A program made the translations under genes and the position numbers. Below the pieces are notes generated by a model. It saw nothing but the letters and a program-made list of their open reading frames with translations. It did no database searches and was not told where the DNA came from. A stretch of 64,000 nucleotides of DNA from Pseudooceanicola nanhaiensis DSM 18065 (GTDB lineage: Bacteria > Pseudomonadota > Alphaproteobacteria > Rhodobacterales > Rhodobacteraceae): NCBI RefSeq assembly GCF_000688295.1, contig NZ_JHZF01000011.1, positions 124,001 through 188,000 on the forward strand. Reading direction: 5' to 3'. Of the stretch, positions 9,142-17,116 are shown in pieces. Each line of letters starts with the position of its first letter. Position 1 is the first letter of the stretch.

Positions 9142-9506
9142 GCTGAAAGCGCCCGTTCGGACAGCCGACCGGCCTGTGCCGCGTCGCGCGGATGCGATCC
9201 GTTCCGCGCCCGGGTGAGCAGGAGCGCCTGCGCCGTCTTGGCCTCCACGCGCCGGTTCAGGACGGCGCGCCCGTCCGCGGGGTGCATCGTGGCCTCCAAA
9301 AGGTCGATCATCCGGGCGCGCTGTTGCCGCGTGCGCTCCGAGGCCGGCGGGTCGACGATCCACTGATGCTCCATGAGCGCCGACAAGCGCCCCGTGCAGG
9401 CGGCGAAGTCCATGGTCGGGTTGGCTGCGGTCGCGGGAAGGGCCACCGCCGGTGAGATGGGCAGGAACAGGGCCATGAGGGCCAGACATGTTCGCAAACC
9501 GCTCAT
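9117..9506 (-). CDS. Small hypothetical exported protein
   Basis: 129 residues with a clear signal peptide (MSGLRTCLALMALFLPISPAVALPATA, cleavage near residue 27), then a mature helical domain containing a single cysteine (DFAACTGRLSALMEHQW) and many Arg residues. It resembles small periplasmic proteins of unknown role seen in Rhodobacteraceae, but I cannot name a family. It is followed by, and overlaps by about 25 bases, a second small exported protein in another frame. Both have a cysteine near the mature N terminus and similar sizes, so they may act together. The gene is convergent with none of its neighbours and lies 54 bases from the ABC-F stop. Confidence 0.6.
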   Translation of the reverse strand: MSGLRTCLALMALFLPISPAVALPATAANPTMDFAACTGRLSALMEHQWIVDPPASERTRQQRARMIDLLEATMHPADGRAVLNRRVEAKTAQALLLTRARNGSHPRDAAQAGRLSERALSACLSLLLS

Positions 9507-9560
9507 GATTTGGACAATACGCCATGTGGACCGCCGATCAATCGTGCAAAATGTAAACCT

Positions 9561-11171
9561 TTAACGGGTGTGGCTCCCGCGAGGGCCCGCGGTGGCTGCC
9601 ATGGACAACACCCGGTCCACCCCGATTTGTTCCATGAAATAACTATCGTGGCTGACAATTACGAGGGCGCCGTCGTAGCCGAGCAGCGCCGCTTCGAGGG
9701 CGGTCAGGGCGTCGAGATCGAGGTGGTTGGTCGGCTCGTCGAGGATCAGCAGCTGCGGCGGCACGGCGCGGCCCAGGGTGCAGGCGAGGCCTGCCCGCAG
9801 CCGTTCGCCCCCGCTCAGCGTGCCGACCTGCCGCAGCCCGTCGTCCGCGCGGAAATCGAACCGCGCCAGCGCGGCACGGGCGGCATTGTCGGTGGTCCCG
9901 GGATCGAGCCTGCGGACGTTCTCGAGGATCGAGGCGCCGGGGTCGAGCAGGGTCACGCTCTGGTCGAGGCGCGCATGCGGCACGAGGATCTCCGCCCGGC
10001 CCGACAGGGGCTGCAGCGCACCCGTCAGCAGCGACAGCAGCGTCGTCTTGCCGCTGCCGTTCGGCCCGGTGACGGCGAGCCGCTCGGGCCCCGTCACGGT
10101 GAGGTCGAGACGGCGGACCGGCGGCTCCGCGGGATCATGGCCCCCGGTCAGCGCCTCGGCCCGCAGGACGGTGCGCGCGGCCGGCAGTCCGCTGGCCGGC
10201 AGGTCCATCGCCACCGGGCGCAGGATTTCGACCTTCTCGCGCGCGGCGTCGAGCGCGGCCTCGCTCTCGGCTCGCCGGGCGTCGCGGAGCCGGGCATGCG
10301 CACCGCCCGAAGCCTCGCTCCGCTCCTTCATCGCGTCGAGCAGGATTTTGGGCTGGTCGCCCCTGGCCCGCTTGCGCTTTCCCGCCCCGTCGCGCCGGGC
10401 CTTGCGCTCGGCCGCCTGCCGGGCGCGCCGCGCGGCCTCGTCCCGGCGCTTCGCGGCTTCGGCGAGGTCGTGTTCGGCCGCCTCCAGTTCGACGGCCTTC
10501 TGCGCGCGGTAGGCGCCGTAATTGCCGCCGTATCGGATCGCGCCCAGGGCGGAGAGCTCGACGATGGCGTCCATCCGTTCGAGCAATGCGCGGTCGTGGC
10601 TGACGACGACGGCGCCCCCGGTCCAGTTTTCGAGGAGCGCGGCCACCGCGTCGCGGCCCGCGCGGTCGAGGTTGTTGGTCGGCTCGTCCAGCAGAAGGAG
10701 GTCGGGCGCATCGAAGACCAGCGCCGCCAAGCCCGCGCGGGTTCGCTGCCCGCCCGACAGGGCGGCAAGCGGTGTCTCGGGCGGGATGTCGAGGTCGAAC
10801 CGGGCGAGGGCGGCGGCGATGCGCTCGGCCAGCGTCCAGTCCGCGCGCTCGAGATCGGCGAGCGAGGCGGTGCCGGCCTCGGCCCGCGCCAGCACCGCCA
10901 GCCCCGCGCGGGCGGCGAAGAGGTCGGCGATGGTCCCGCCGGCGGCGCCGGTTTCCTGCCGCAGCAGGCCGATGCGACCGTCGAGCCGGACGACCCCGCG
11001 CGCGGGCGCGAGCTCGCCCGCGATCACGCGCAGCAGGGTGGATTTCCCGGTGCCGTTGCGACCGACGAGGCCGCAGCGTTCGGCGCCGAAGCGGAGGGTT
11101 ATGTCGGAGAGAAGCGGGCTGCCGTCAGGCCGGGTGAGGGACAGCTCGGACAGGGTGATGAGGGAGGGCAT
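9561..11171 (-). CDS. ABC-F family ATP-binding protein
   Basis: 536 residues with two ATP-binding cassettes and no membrane helix, the ABC-F layout. Cassette 1 has Walker A GRNGTGKST (about 38-46) and signature LSGGQRTRAGL. An Arg/Lys/Ala-rich coiled linker (about 235-290) carries the charged run typical of ABC-F proteins. Cassette 2 has GPNGSGKTT and LSGGERLRAGL, each followed by a LILDEPTNHLD-type Walker B. ABC-F proteins bind ribosomes and adjust translation, and some give antibiotic resistance. Which subfamily this is cannot be settled by eye; its linker lacks an obvious antibiotic-resistance-type extension. The divergent orientation relative to nothing nearby suggests it is transcribed alone. 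Confidence 0.92.
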   Translation of the reverse strand: MPSLITLSELSLTRPDGSPLLSDITLRFGAERCGLVGRNGTGKSTLLRVIAGELAPARGVVRLDGRIGLLRQETGAAGGTIADLFAARAGLAVLARAEAGTASLADLERADWTLAERIAAALARFDLDIPPETPLAALSGGQRTRAGLAALVFDAPDLLLLDEPTNNLDRAGRDAVAALLENWTGGAVVVSHDRALLERMDAIVELSALGAIRYGGNYGAYRAQKAVELEAAEHDLAEAAKRRDEAARRARQAAERKARRDGAGKRKRARGDQPKILLDAMKERSEASGGAHARLRDARRAESEAALDAAREKVEILRPVAMDLPASGLPAARTVLRAEALTGGHDPAEPPVRRLDLTVTGPERLAVTGPNGSGKTTLLSLLTGALQPLSGRAEILVPHARLDQSVTLLDPGASILENVRRLDPGTTDNAARAALARFDFRADDGLRQVGTLSGGERLRAGLACTLGRAVPPQLLILDEPTNHLDLDALTALEAALLGYDGALVIVSHDSYFMEQIGVDRVLSMAATAGPRGSHTR

Positions 11172-11374
11172 GGACGGACTTTCGGTGCGGACGCGGAAGG
11201 GCGAAGGCGGCGAAAGTGCGATCCATGTCGAAAATGTCCTCTGGCTTCTGGACCGGGGATCTAGGCGGTGGCGCTGCGAAGTTCAACAGCCACCTCCGCC
11301 CGACAGCAGAACGCCGCCCGGGTCACAGGGTCCCGGACGGCGTCTGCAGGTCTCTGATGAAGGGCGGCGGCCCC

Positions 11375-12358
11375 TCAGCTGGCCATCGAGGCGGCGCTCT
11401 CGGGCAGTTCCTCGTCGAAGCAGCGCTGGTAGAACTCGGCCACGGTCTGGCGTTCGAGCTCGTCGCACTTGTTGAGGAAGGTCAGCCGGAAGGCATAGCC
11501 GATGGAGCGGAAGATCTCGGCGTTCTGGGCCCAGGTGATGACGGTCCGGGGGCTCATCACGGTCGAGAGGTCGCCGTTCATGAAGGCGGTCCGGGTCAGG
11601 TCCGCGACGGTGACCATCTGCTTGACGGTCTTGCGGCCCTTCTCGTTGTTGTAATGCGGCGCCTTGGCGAGGACGATCGCGGTCTCGGCGTCGATGCTGA
11701 GGTAGTTCAGCGTCGCGACGAGCGACCAGCGGTCCATCTGCGCCTGGTTGATCTGCTGGGTGCCGTGGTAGAGCCCGGTCGTGTCGCCGAGACCCACGGT
11801 GTTCGAGGTCGCAAACAGCCGGAAATACTTGTTCGGCGTGATGATCTCGTTCTGGTCGAGCAGCGTGAGCTTGCCGTCATGCTCCAGCACGCGCTGGATC
11901 ACGAACATCACGTCGGCGCGGCCGGCGTCGTATTCATCGAAGACGATGGCGACGGGGTTGCGGAGCGCCCAGGGCAGGATGCCTTCGTGGAACTCCGTCA
12001 CCTGCTTGCCGTCGCGCAGCTTGATCGCGTCCTTGCCGATCAGGTCGATCCGGGAGATGTGGCTGTCGAGGTTCACCCGCACGCAGGGCCAGTTCAGCCG
12101 GGCCGCGACCTGTTCGATGTGGGTCGACTTGCCGGTGCCGTGGTAGCCCTGGATCATGACGCGGCGATTGTGGCCGAAGCCCGCGAGGATCGCCATCGTC
12201 GTGTCGGGGTCGAACTTGTAGGTGCTGTCGATCTCGGGCACCCGGTCGGTGCGTTCCTCGAAGCCCTTCACCAGCATGTCGCTGTCGATGCCGAAGACAT
12301 CCCGAACGGAAACTTCGTCAGTCGGTTTGGCGTTGATATCGCTCGATCCGTCCGCCAT
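11375..12358 (-). CDS. cobS: Aerobic cobaltochelatase subunit CobS (AAA+ ATPase)
   Basis: 327 residues. ATG 12358 has AGGA ten bases upstream; ATG 12367 would place it one base away, so 12358 is preferred. The AAA+ core shows Walker [10 protein letters not shown] (about 83) and Walker [11 protein letters not shown], with sensor 1 [12 protein letters not shown] and the AQMDRW arginine region. CobS forms a hexamer with CobT that uses ATP to drive cobalt insertion by CobN. A stem-loop with one mismatch (11311-11343) lies just downstream and may end the transcript, although no T-run follows it. The frame upstream to 12529 is not supported by family length. Confidence 0.96.
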   Translation of the reverse strand: MADGSSDINAKPTDEVSVRDVFGIDSDMLVKGFEERTDRVPEIDSTYKFDPDTTMAILAGFGHNRRVMIQGYHGTGKSTHIEQVAARLNWPCVRVNLDSHISRIDLIGKDAIKLRDGKQVTEFHEGILPWALRNPVAIVFDEYDAGRADVMFVIQRVLEHDGKLTLLDQNEIITPNKYFRLFATSNTVGLGDTTGLYHGTQQINQAQMDRWSLVATLNYLSIDAETAIVLAKAPHYNNEKGRKTVKQMVTVADLTRTAFMNGDLSTVMSPRTVITWAQNAEIFRSIGYAFRLTFLNKCDELERQTVAEFYQRCFDEELPESAASMAS

Positions 12359-12497
12359 GCTCGCCATGTCCTTTTCGTCCCACTCGGATTTGCACGGCCC
12401 GTGGTGCCTCATATCCAGGGCGGACACAAGAGTGTGGGGCGCAAAACCATAACCCGGGCGGGTCAGAACGGGAAACGAGGGGGAGGTGTCCGGGCGC

Positions 12498-13040
12498 ATG
12501 AGCAGCCGGGAAGAAATCGAGGAGCACATCGCGCGCTGTGCGCTCGGCGACCGCGAGGCCTTCGCGGCGCTCTATCGCGCGACCTCGGCGAAACTCTTCG
12601 GCGTCTGCCTGCGTGTGTTGAATTCGAGGGCCGAAGCAGAGGACGCGCTACAGGAGATTTACGTCAAGATCTGGCGGAATGCCGACCGCTACAAGGCGGG
12701 CGGCTACAGCCCGATGACATGGCTCATCACGATCGCCCGAAACCATGCAATCGACCGGCTCAGGGCGCGGCGCGCCACCGGCGGTCAGATGGAGGAAGCC
12801 GAGCTCGTGGCCGATGCCGGCCCGGGACCCGAGGCACTTGCCATCGCCGAGTCCGAGCGCGGCCGGATCGTCACCTGCCTGGCCGAACTGCCCGATGACC
12901 GGGCCGAGGCGGTCCGGCTCGCCTACCTGCATGGGGAGACCTATGCGGACCTCGCGGCGCGTTTCGACGTGCCGATCAACACGATGCGGACATGGCTGCG
13001 ACGCAGCCTGATGAAACTGAAGGAGTGCCTCCTGCGATGA
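12498..13040 (+). CDS. ECF-type RNA polymerase sigma factor (SigK-like)
   Basis: 180 residues from ATG 12498 (GGGAGG upstream; an in-frame GTG at 12486 is an alternative). Region 2 spans about 20-90 ([20 protein letters not shown], then [17 protein letters not shown] and the -10 recognition helix), and region 4 about 115-178 with the helix-turn-helix [24 protein letters not shown] full sigma-3 domain is absent, as in ECF factors. The next gene overlaps its stop codon by four bases and encodes an RskA-type anti-sigma factor, so activity is likely set by release from that membrane partner. The downstream fasciclin, MsrB and OsmC genes are the likely local targets. Confidence 0.92.
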   Translation: MSSREEIEEHIARCALGDREAFAALYRATSAKLFGVCLRVLNSRAEAEDALQEIYVKIWRNADRYKAGGYSPMTWLITIARNHAIDRLRARRATGGQMEEAELVADAGPGPEALAIAESERGRIVTCLAELPDDRAEAVRLAYLHGETYADLAARFDVPINTMRTWLRRSLMKLKECLLR

Positions 13041-13729
13041 GCGGCGAAGGCGACATGCGCGAGGACGACAGCGTCCAGGCCGGGGAATACGTCCTCGGGC
13101 TGATGGACGCCCCGTCCGCGCGGGCCTTCGAGGCCCGGCTCGCCGCCGAACCCGCCCTGCGCGGGCTCGTCGCCGCATGGGAGGACGACTTCGCCGCCCT
13201 GGCCGCGGACATCCCCGAGGACGCGCCGCCGCATTCCGTCTGGCACGGCATCACGTCAGAGCTGTTCGACGCGGGCGAGAAGCGCTCGATCTGGGCGCGG
13301 ATCGGGCTGGGGCAGATCCTCGTGGGCGCGGCCGCCGCCGCGCTGATCGCATTCGCCGTGATGCAGGCCGGGTTGCTGAGCCCCGGCGCCACACCCGAAT
13401 ACCGCGCCGAGGTCGCCGCCGCGGACCAGAGCCTGCTCTTCACCGCCGAGTTCGACAACGAGAGCGGCAGCCTCAGCCTGACCCGCGTGGCGGGGCAGGC
13501 GGCGCCGGGACGCTCGCTCGAGATCTGGCTGATCGCGGGCGACGAGGCCCCGGTTTCGGTCATGGTCTGGCCCAGCGACACGGAGACCGAGGAGATCGTG
13601 CTCCCGGCCCCGATCGCCGCCGCGCTGCCGGGCGGCACCTTCGCCATATCGGACGAACCCGAAGGCGGCTCTCCGACGGGCGCGCCCACGGGCGACGTGC
13701 TGGCGACGGGGCAGGTCGTCCCGATCTGA
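13037..13729 (+). CDS. Anti-sigma factor, RskA family (membrane-anchored)
   Basis: 230 residues, start ATG 13037 overlapping the sigma-factor stop (ATGA). The N-terminal cytoplasmic part (1-95) has the zinc-finger-less anti-sigma pattern EYVLGLMDAPSARAFEARLAAEP seen in RskA/SigK partners. One transmembrane helix follows at about 97-117 (ILVGAAAAALIAFAVMQAG). The C-terminal periplasmic domain (about 135-230) is the RskA domain, with LEIWLIAGDEAPVSVMVW and a GTFAIS block. Such proteins hold the sigma factor at the membrane until proteolysis or redox change releases it. No CXXC pair is visible in the outer domain, so the sensing mode is open. Confidence 0.9.
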   Translation: MSGEGDMREDDSVQAGEYVLGLMDAPSARAFEARLAAEPALRGLVAAWEDDFAALAADIPEDAPPHSVWHGITSELFDAGEKRSIWARIGLGQILVGAAAAALIAFAVMQAGLLSPGATPEYRAEVAAADQSLLFTAEFDNESGSLSLTRVAGQAAPGRSLEIWLIAGDEAPVSVMVWPSDTETEEIVLPAPIAAALPGGTFAISDEPEGGSPTGAPTGDVLATGQVVPI

Positions 13730-13788
13730 TCGCGGGGGCCGGGCCTCACGCAACGTCACGCAAGTGTGAACCCCGCGGCGATCGAAAA

Positions 13789-13817
13789 GGAAACCGCTCC
13801 GCGTGCCGGCCCGTAAC
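13789..13817 (+). promoter_or_regulatory. Candidate ECF-sigma promoter of the fasciclin gene
   Basis: A GGAAAC hexamer and a CGTAAC hexamer separated by 17 bases lie 50-80 bases ahead of the fasciclin start. The GGAA-type -35 with a CGT -10 is the general pattern of ECF promoters. A similar GGAAC/GTT pair precedes osmC. The match is partial, so it is a candidate for the neighbouring sigma factor or for an EcfG-type general-stress factor encoded elsewhere. Confidence 0.35.
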
Positions 13818-13869
13818 TCCTCCAACCGGGTCAGGAGGCCCGGCCCAGACAATGTGGAGGAAACACCAG

Positions 13870-14430
13870 ATGACTTTCAGAACCGCCCTGACCGCCAGCG
13901 CCGCCGCCATCGCGATCGCCACCGGCGCCCTTGCTGCCAGCCACGGCAATCCGATGGTCGGCGGCGCCGAGATGTCGCCGGACAAGACCATCGTCGAGAA
14001 TGCCAGCGCATCCGCCGACCACACCACGCTCGTTGCCGCCGTTCAGGCCGCCGACCTGGTCGAGACGCTGTCGGGCGAAGGTCCGTTCACCGTCTTCGCG
14101 CCGACCAACGCGGCTTTCGAGGCGCTGCCCGAGGGCACGGTCGAGGACCTGCTCAAGCCCGAGAACAAGGAGCAGCTCGCCAAGATCCTGACCTGCCACG
14201 TTGTCGCGGCCGAAGCGATGTCGGACGCCATCAAGGGCATGATCGACGATCACAACGGCACCCATCCGGTCGAGACCGTGGGCGGCTGCACGTTGCAGGC
14301 GACCTACGAGGGTGACACCATCATGCTCGAGGACGAGACGGGCAACACCGCCACCGTCACCATCGCGGATGTCGACCAGTCGAACGGCGTCGTGCACGTG
14401 ATCGACGCGGTGATGCTGCCCCAGATGTGA
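13870..14430 (+). CDS. Secreted fasciclin (FAS1) domain protein
   Basis: 186 residues with a signal peptide (MTFRTALTASAAAIAIATGALA) and a single FAS1 domain from about residue 45 to the end. The H1 box GPFTVFAPTNAAFEALP and the H2-type ending GVVHVIDAVMLP are both clear. FAS1 domains mediate adhesion or act as small secreted stress proteins. In mycobacteria the fasciclin antigens MPT70/MPT83 are controlled by SigK-RskA, and this gene directly follows a sigma/RskA pair. Cysteines at two sites (TCHVVA and GGCTLQ) could form a disulfide. A terminator-like hairpin follows at 14484. Confidence 0.93.
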   Translation: MTFRTALTASAAAIAIATGALAASHGNPMVGGAEMSPDKTIVENASASADHTTLVAAVQAADLVETLSGEGPFTVFAPTNAAFEALPEGTVEDLLKPENKEQLAKILTCHVVAAEAMSDAIKGMIDDHNGTHPVETVGGCTLQATYEGDTIMLEDETGNTATVTIADVDQSNGVVHVIDAVMLPQM

Positions 14431-14483
14431 GCCGGACGGGCGGCCGGATACTCCTCTTTCCGGCTCGTCCGCTGCTCGCGGAT

Positions 14484-14532
14484 CGCGGCGGGGTATATAC
14501 GCCTCCACCCGGGCTCCCGCCGCGGTTTTTCT
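14484..14532 (+). terminator. Intrinsic terminator after the fasciclin gene
   Basis: Nine-base perfect arms CGCGGCGGG (14484-14492) and CCCGCCGCG (14516-14524) are followed by a five-T run and CTT. The loop is long (23 bases) and may fold further. It lies 54 bases after the fasciclin stop and ahead of msrB, so msrB probably has its own promoter. Confidence 0.6.
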
Positions 14533-14630
14533 TGTCACCCCGGTCGCCGCACCGCCATCTCGGGCGGTACGGCAGGGCGCCGCGAAGAGGCGCGCGCCCG
14601 GGCCGGCCGATCCGATCCAGGGAGGACATC

Positions 14631-15101
14631 ATGAACCGCAGGACCTTCTCGGCCGCCGCCCTTCTGGCGCCCCTCGCGATCTCGCGCGGCGCCCCGGCCG
14701 CCGCAGCCCGCAGTTTCGAGGTGCAGCGCACCGAGGCCGAATGGCGCGCGATGCTGTCGCCGCTGGAATACCGGGTCATGCGACAGGAAGGCACCGAGCG
14801 TGCGGGCACCTCGCCGCTCACCGACGAGAAGCGCGCCGGCACCTATCTCTGCCGGGGCTGCGACCTGCCGCTCTACCCGAGCGACACCAAGTACGACAGC
14901 GGCACCGGCTGGCCCAGCTTCTGGAAGGCGCTGCCCGAGGCCATCGAGACCAAGCAGGACCGCAAGCTGTTCATGCTGCGGACCGAATGCCACTGCCGCC
15001 GCTGCGGATCGCACCTCGGGCACATCTTCGAAGACGGCCCGCAACCCACGGGCAAGCGCCACTGCATCAACGGCGTTTCGCTGAAATTCGTCCCGGCCTG
15101 A
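14631..15101 (+). CDS. msrB: Peptide-methionine (R)-S-oxide reductase MsrB, exported
   Basis: 156 residues from ATG 14631 (GGGAGGA upstream). The N terminus MNRRTFSAAALLAPLAISRGA has a twin-arginine pair and a hydrophobic core, pointing to Tat export. The MsrB domain carries both zinc pairs (CRGC near 82 and CRRC near 121), the GTGWPSFW substrate block, and the catalytic cysteine in RHCINGVSLKF near the end. It reduces methionine-R-sulfoxide in oxidised proteins. Export places it in the periplasm, unlike most alphaproteobacterial MsrB copies. It lies between the fasciclin and osmC genes, suggesting a shared oxidative-stress role. Confidence 0.95.
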   Translation: MNRRTFSAAALLAPLAISRGAPAAAARSFEVQRTEAEWRAMLSPLEYRVMRQEGTERAGTSPLTDEKRAGTYLCRGCDLPLYPSDTKYDSGTGWPSFWKALPEAIETKQDRKLFMLRTECHCRRCGSHLGHIFEDGPQPTGKRHCINGVSLKFVPA

Positions 15102-15103
15102 GC

Positions 15104-15129
15104 GGAACCGCCCCGACACCCTTCCTGTT
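15104..15129 (+). promoter_or_regulatory. Candidate EcfG-type stress promoter upstream of osmC
   Basis: GGAAC at 15104-15108 and GTT at 15127-15129, 18 bases apart, match the general-stress (EcfG) promoter pattern GGAAC-N17/18-GTT used widely in alphaproteobacteria. It begins three bases after the msrB stop and 57-82 bases before osmC. The sigma factor in this window or an EcfG elsewhere could read it. Confidence 0.45.
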
Positions 15130-15185
15130 GATCCCGGCAGGGCGCGCATCGGGCGCGCCGCCGCAGGACAAGGGAGATTTCAGCG

Positions 15186-15608
15186 ATGAAACGCAGCGGA
15201 TCCGCCGTCTGGCAAGGTGACCTCAAGACCGGGAAGGGGCATATCTCGTCCCAGTCGGGTGTGCTCGACGACGCGCAATACGGCTTCAACACCCGTTTCG
15301 AGGACGGCCCCGGCACCAACCCCGAGGAACTGATCGGCGCCGCGCACGCGGGCTGCTTCTCGATGGCGCTCTCGAACATCATGGGCGAGGACGGGGTGAC
15401 ACCCGATCAGATCGCCACCAAGGCCTCGGTCACGCTCGAGCAGAAGGACGACGGCTTCGCGATCACCAAGGTGCATCTTGACGTGACCGCCGCCGTTCCG
15501 GGCATGTCGGAGCAGGATTTCCAGGCCGCGGCCGAGAAGGCGAAGTCGGGCTGCCCCGTCTCCAAGCTGCTGAATGCCGAGATCACGATGGACGCGCGCC
15601 TCGCCTGA
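15186..15608 (+). CDS. osmC: OsmC/Ohr-family peroxiredoxin-like protein
   Basis: 140 residues, no signal peptide, cytoplasmic. The two catalytic cysteines sit in AHAGCFSMAL (about 57) and KSGCPVSKLL (about 119), the OsmC-type arrangement, with the conserved GTNPEELIGAAHA block before the first. OsmC enzymes reduce organic hydroperoxides using lipoyl or thiol donors and are induced by osmotic or general stress. The sequence (SAVWQGDLKTGKGHIS start) fits OsmC better than Ohr. A GGAAC/GTT candidate stress promoter lies upstream. Confidence 0.93.
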   Translation: MKRSGSAVWQGDLKTGKGHISSQSGVLDDAQYGFNTRFEDGPGTNPEELIGAAHAGCFSMALSNIMGEDGVTPDQIATKASVTLEQKDDGFAITKVHLDVTAAVPGMSEQDFQAAAEKAKSGCPVSKLLNAEITMDARLA

Positions 15609-15672
15609 CGGCACGGCCCGGGGCGCGGCCCAATGGTCGCACCCCACTTGGTTTACGCCGCACATGCATTAC

Positions 15673-15702
15673 CCTCTCGCAAGACCTTCACCTTGCGAGG
15701 GG
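15673..15702 (+). promoter_or_regulatory. Hairpin covering the cioA ribosome-binding site
   Basis: The bases just before cioA form an 11-base-pair stem (eight perfect pairs CTCGCAAG/CTTGCGAG plus three outer pairs including one G-T) with an 8-base loop. The purine-rich GAGGGG that should pair with 16S rRNA is in the 3' arm (15698-15702), eight bases from the ATG. Translation would require opening the hairpin, which suggests post-transcriptional control of the oxidase. Confidence 0.5.
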
Positions 15703-15709
15703 TTCCGCG

Positions 15710-17116
15710 ATGGACACGTTTCTGGGCTTTGACGCGATCCTGCTGGCACGCATGCAGTTCGCCTTCACCGTCGCGTTCCACTTCATCTTCCCGGCCTTCT
15801 CGATCGGTCTTGCCTCCTACCTGGCCGTGCTGAACGCGCTCTGGCTGCGCTCGCGCGACGAGATCTGGCTGCGGCTCTTCAATTACTGGGTCAAGATCTT
15901 CGCCGTGGTCTTCGCCATGGGCGTCGTATCCGGCATCGTCATGTCTTACCAGTTCGGCACCAACTGGTCCGTCTTCTCGGACCTGGCGGGGCCGGTCATC
16001 GGTCCGCTGATGGCCTACGAGGTCATGACCGCCTTCTTCCTCGAGGCCGGGTTCCTCGGGATCATGCTCTTCGGCCGCCAGAAGGTGGGGGACGGGCTGC
16101 ACATGATGGCGACCGCCCTGGTCGCCATCGGCACCGCGATCTCGGCCACGTGGATCCTGTCGGTCAATTCCTGGATGCACACGCCGCAGGGCCACATCAT
16201 CGGCGAGAACGGGCAGTTCCTGCCCGCCGACTGGATCGCGATCATCTTCTCGCCCTCCTTCCCCTACCGCCTCGCGCATGCGCTGACCGCGGCCTATCTC
16301 ACCACGGCCTTCGTGGTCGGCGGGGTGGCGGCCTGGCACCTGCTGCGCGGCAGCCACGACAACCGCGGGGTGCGGCGGATGTTCTCGATGGCCATGGGCA
16401 TGGCCGCCGTCGTCGCGCCGCTGCAGATCTACATCGGCGACGCCCACGGGCTGAACACCTACGAGCACCAGCCCGTGAAGGTCATGGCGATGGAGGGACA
16501 TTTCGAGAGCCATCCCGACGGGGCGCCGCTGATCCTCTTCGGCATCCCCGACCAGGAGGCCGGTGTGATGCGCTATTCCATCGAGATTCCAAAGCTCTCC
16601 TCCCTGATCCTCGAGCATGACCCGAACGCGCCCATGGCCGGGCTCGACACCGTGCCGGCCGAGGAGGAGCCCCCCGTGGCGGTGGTCTTCTGGGCCTTCC
16701 GGATCATGGTCGGGATCGGCTTCGCGATGCTGGGCGTGGGCATGTGGGCGCTCTGGGCGCGGTTCCGCGGGCGGCTCTACGATTCGCCCTGGCTGCTGCG
16801 CTCGGCGGTGGTCATGGGGCCCTCGGGCTTCGTCGCGGTGACGGCGGGCTGGTTCACGACCGAGGTCGGCCGCCAGCCCTACACGATCTACGGCCTGCTC
16901 CGGACGGTCGACAGCGCCTCGCCGCTCGGCGCCTCGGCCGTGGGAATGTCGCTCATCGCCTTCATCTGCGTCTATTTCGCCGTCTTCGGGGCCGGGGTGC
17001 TCTACCTGCTGCGGCTGATGGCGCATCCGCCGGAACCGGGCGAGCCGGAGGCGGACGAGGTGCCGGGACCGATCCGGACCGGCGGCATGAGCGCGGCGCA
17101 GCAGGAGGGCATGTGA
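15710..17116 (+). CDS. cioA: Cytochrome bd-type (cyanide-insensitive) ubiquinol oxidase subunit I
   Basis: 468 residues with about nine membrane helices. H24 (FTVAFHFIFPAF) corresponds to the conserved N-terminal heme ligand, and GRQPYTIYGLLRT is the variant of the GRQPW block that marks the CIO subgroup. The loop that binds quinol (around residues 265-320) is short, another CIO trait. The enzyme oxidises ubiquinol and reduces oxygen without pumping protons, useful at low oxygen or under respiratory inhibitors. Its stop overlaps the cioB start (TGATG). It is immediately preceded by a hairpin that covers the ribosome-binding site. Confidence 0.95.
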   Translation: MDTFLGFDAILLARMQFAFTVAFHFIFPAFSIGLASYLAVLNALWLRSRDEIWLRLFNYWVKIFAVVFAMGVVSGIVMSYQFGTNWSVFSDLAGPVIGPLMAYEVMTAFFLEAGFLGIMLFGRQKVGDGLHMMATALVAIGTAISATWILSVNSWMHTPQGHIIGENGQFLPADWIAIIFSPSFPYRLAHALTAAYLTTAFVVGGVAAWHLLRGSHDNRGVRRMFSMAMGMAAVVAPLQIYIGDAHGLNTYEHQPVKVMAMEGHFESHPDGAPLILFGIPDQEAGVMRYSIEIPKLSSLILEHDPNAPMAGLDTVPAEEEPPVAVVFWAFRIMVGIGFAMLGVGMWALWARFRGRLYDSPWLLRSAVVMGPSGFVAVTAGWFTTEVGRQPYTIYGLLRTVDSASPLGASAVGMSLIAFICVYFAVFGAGVLYLLRLMAHPPEPGEPEADEVPGPIRTGGMSAAQQEGM

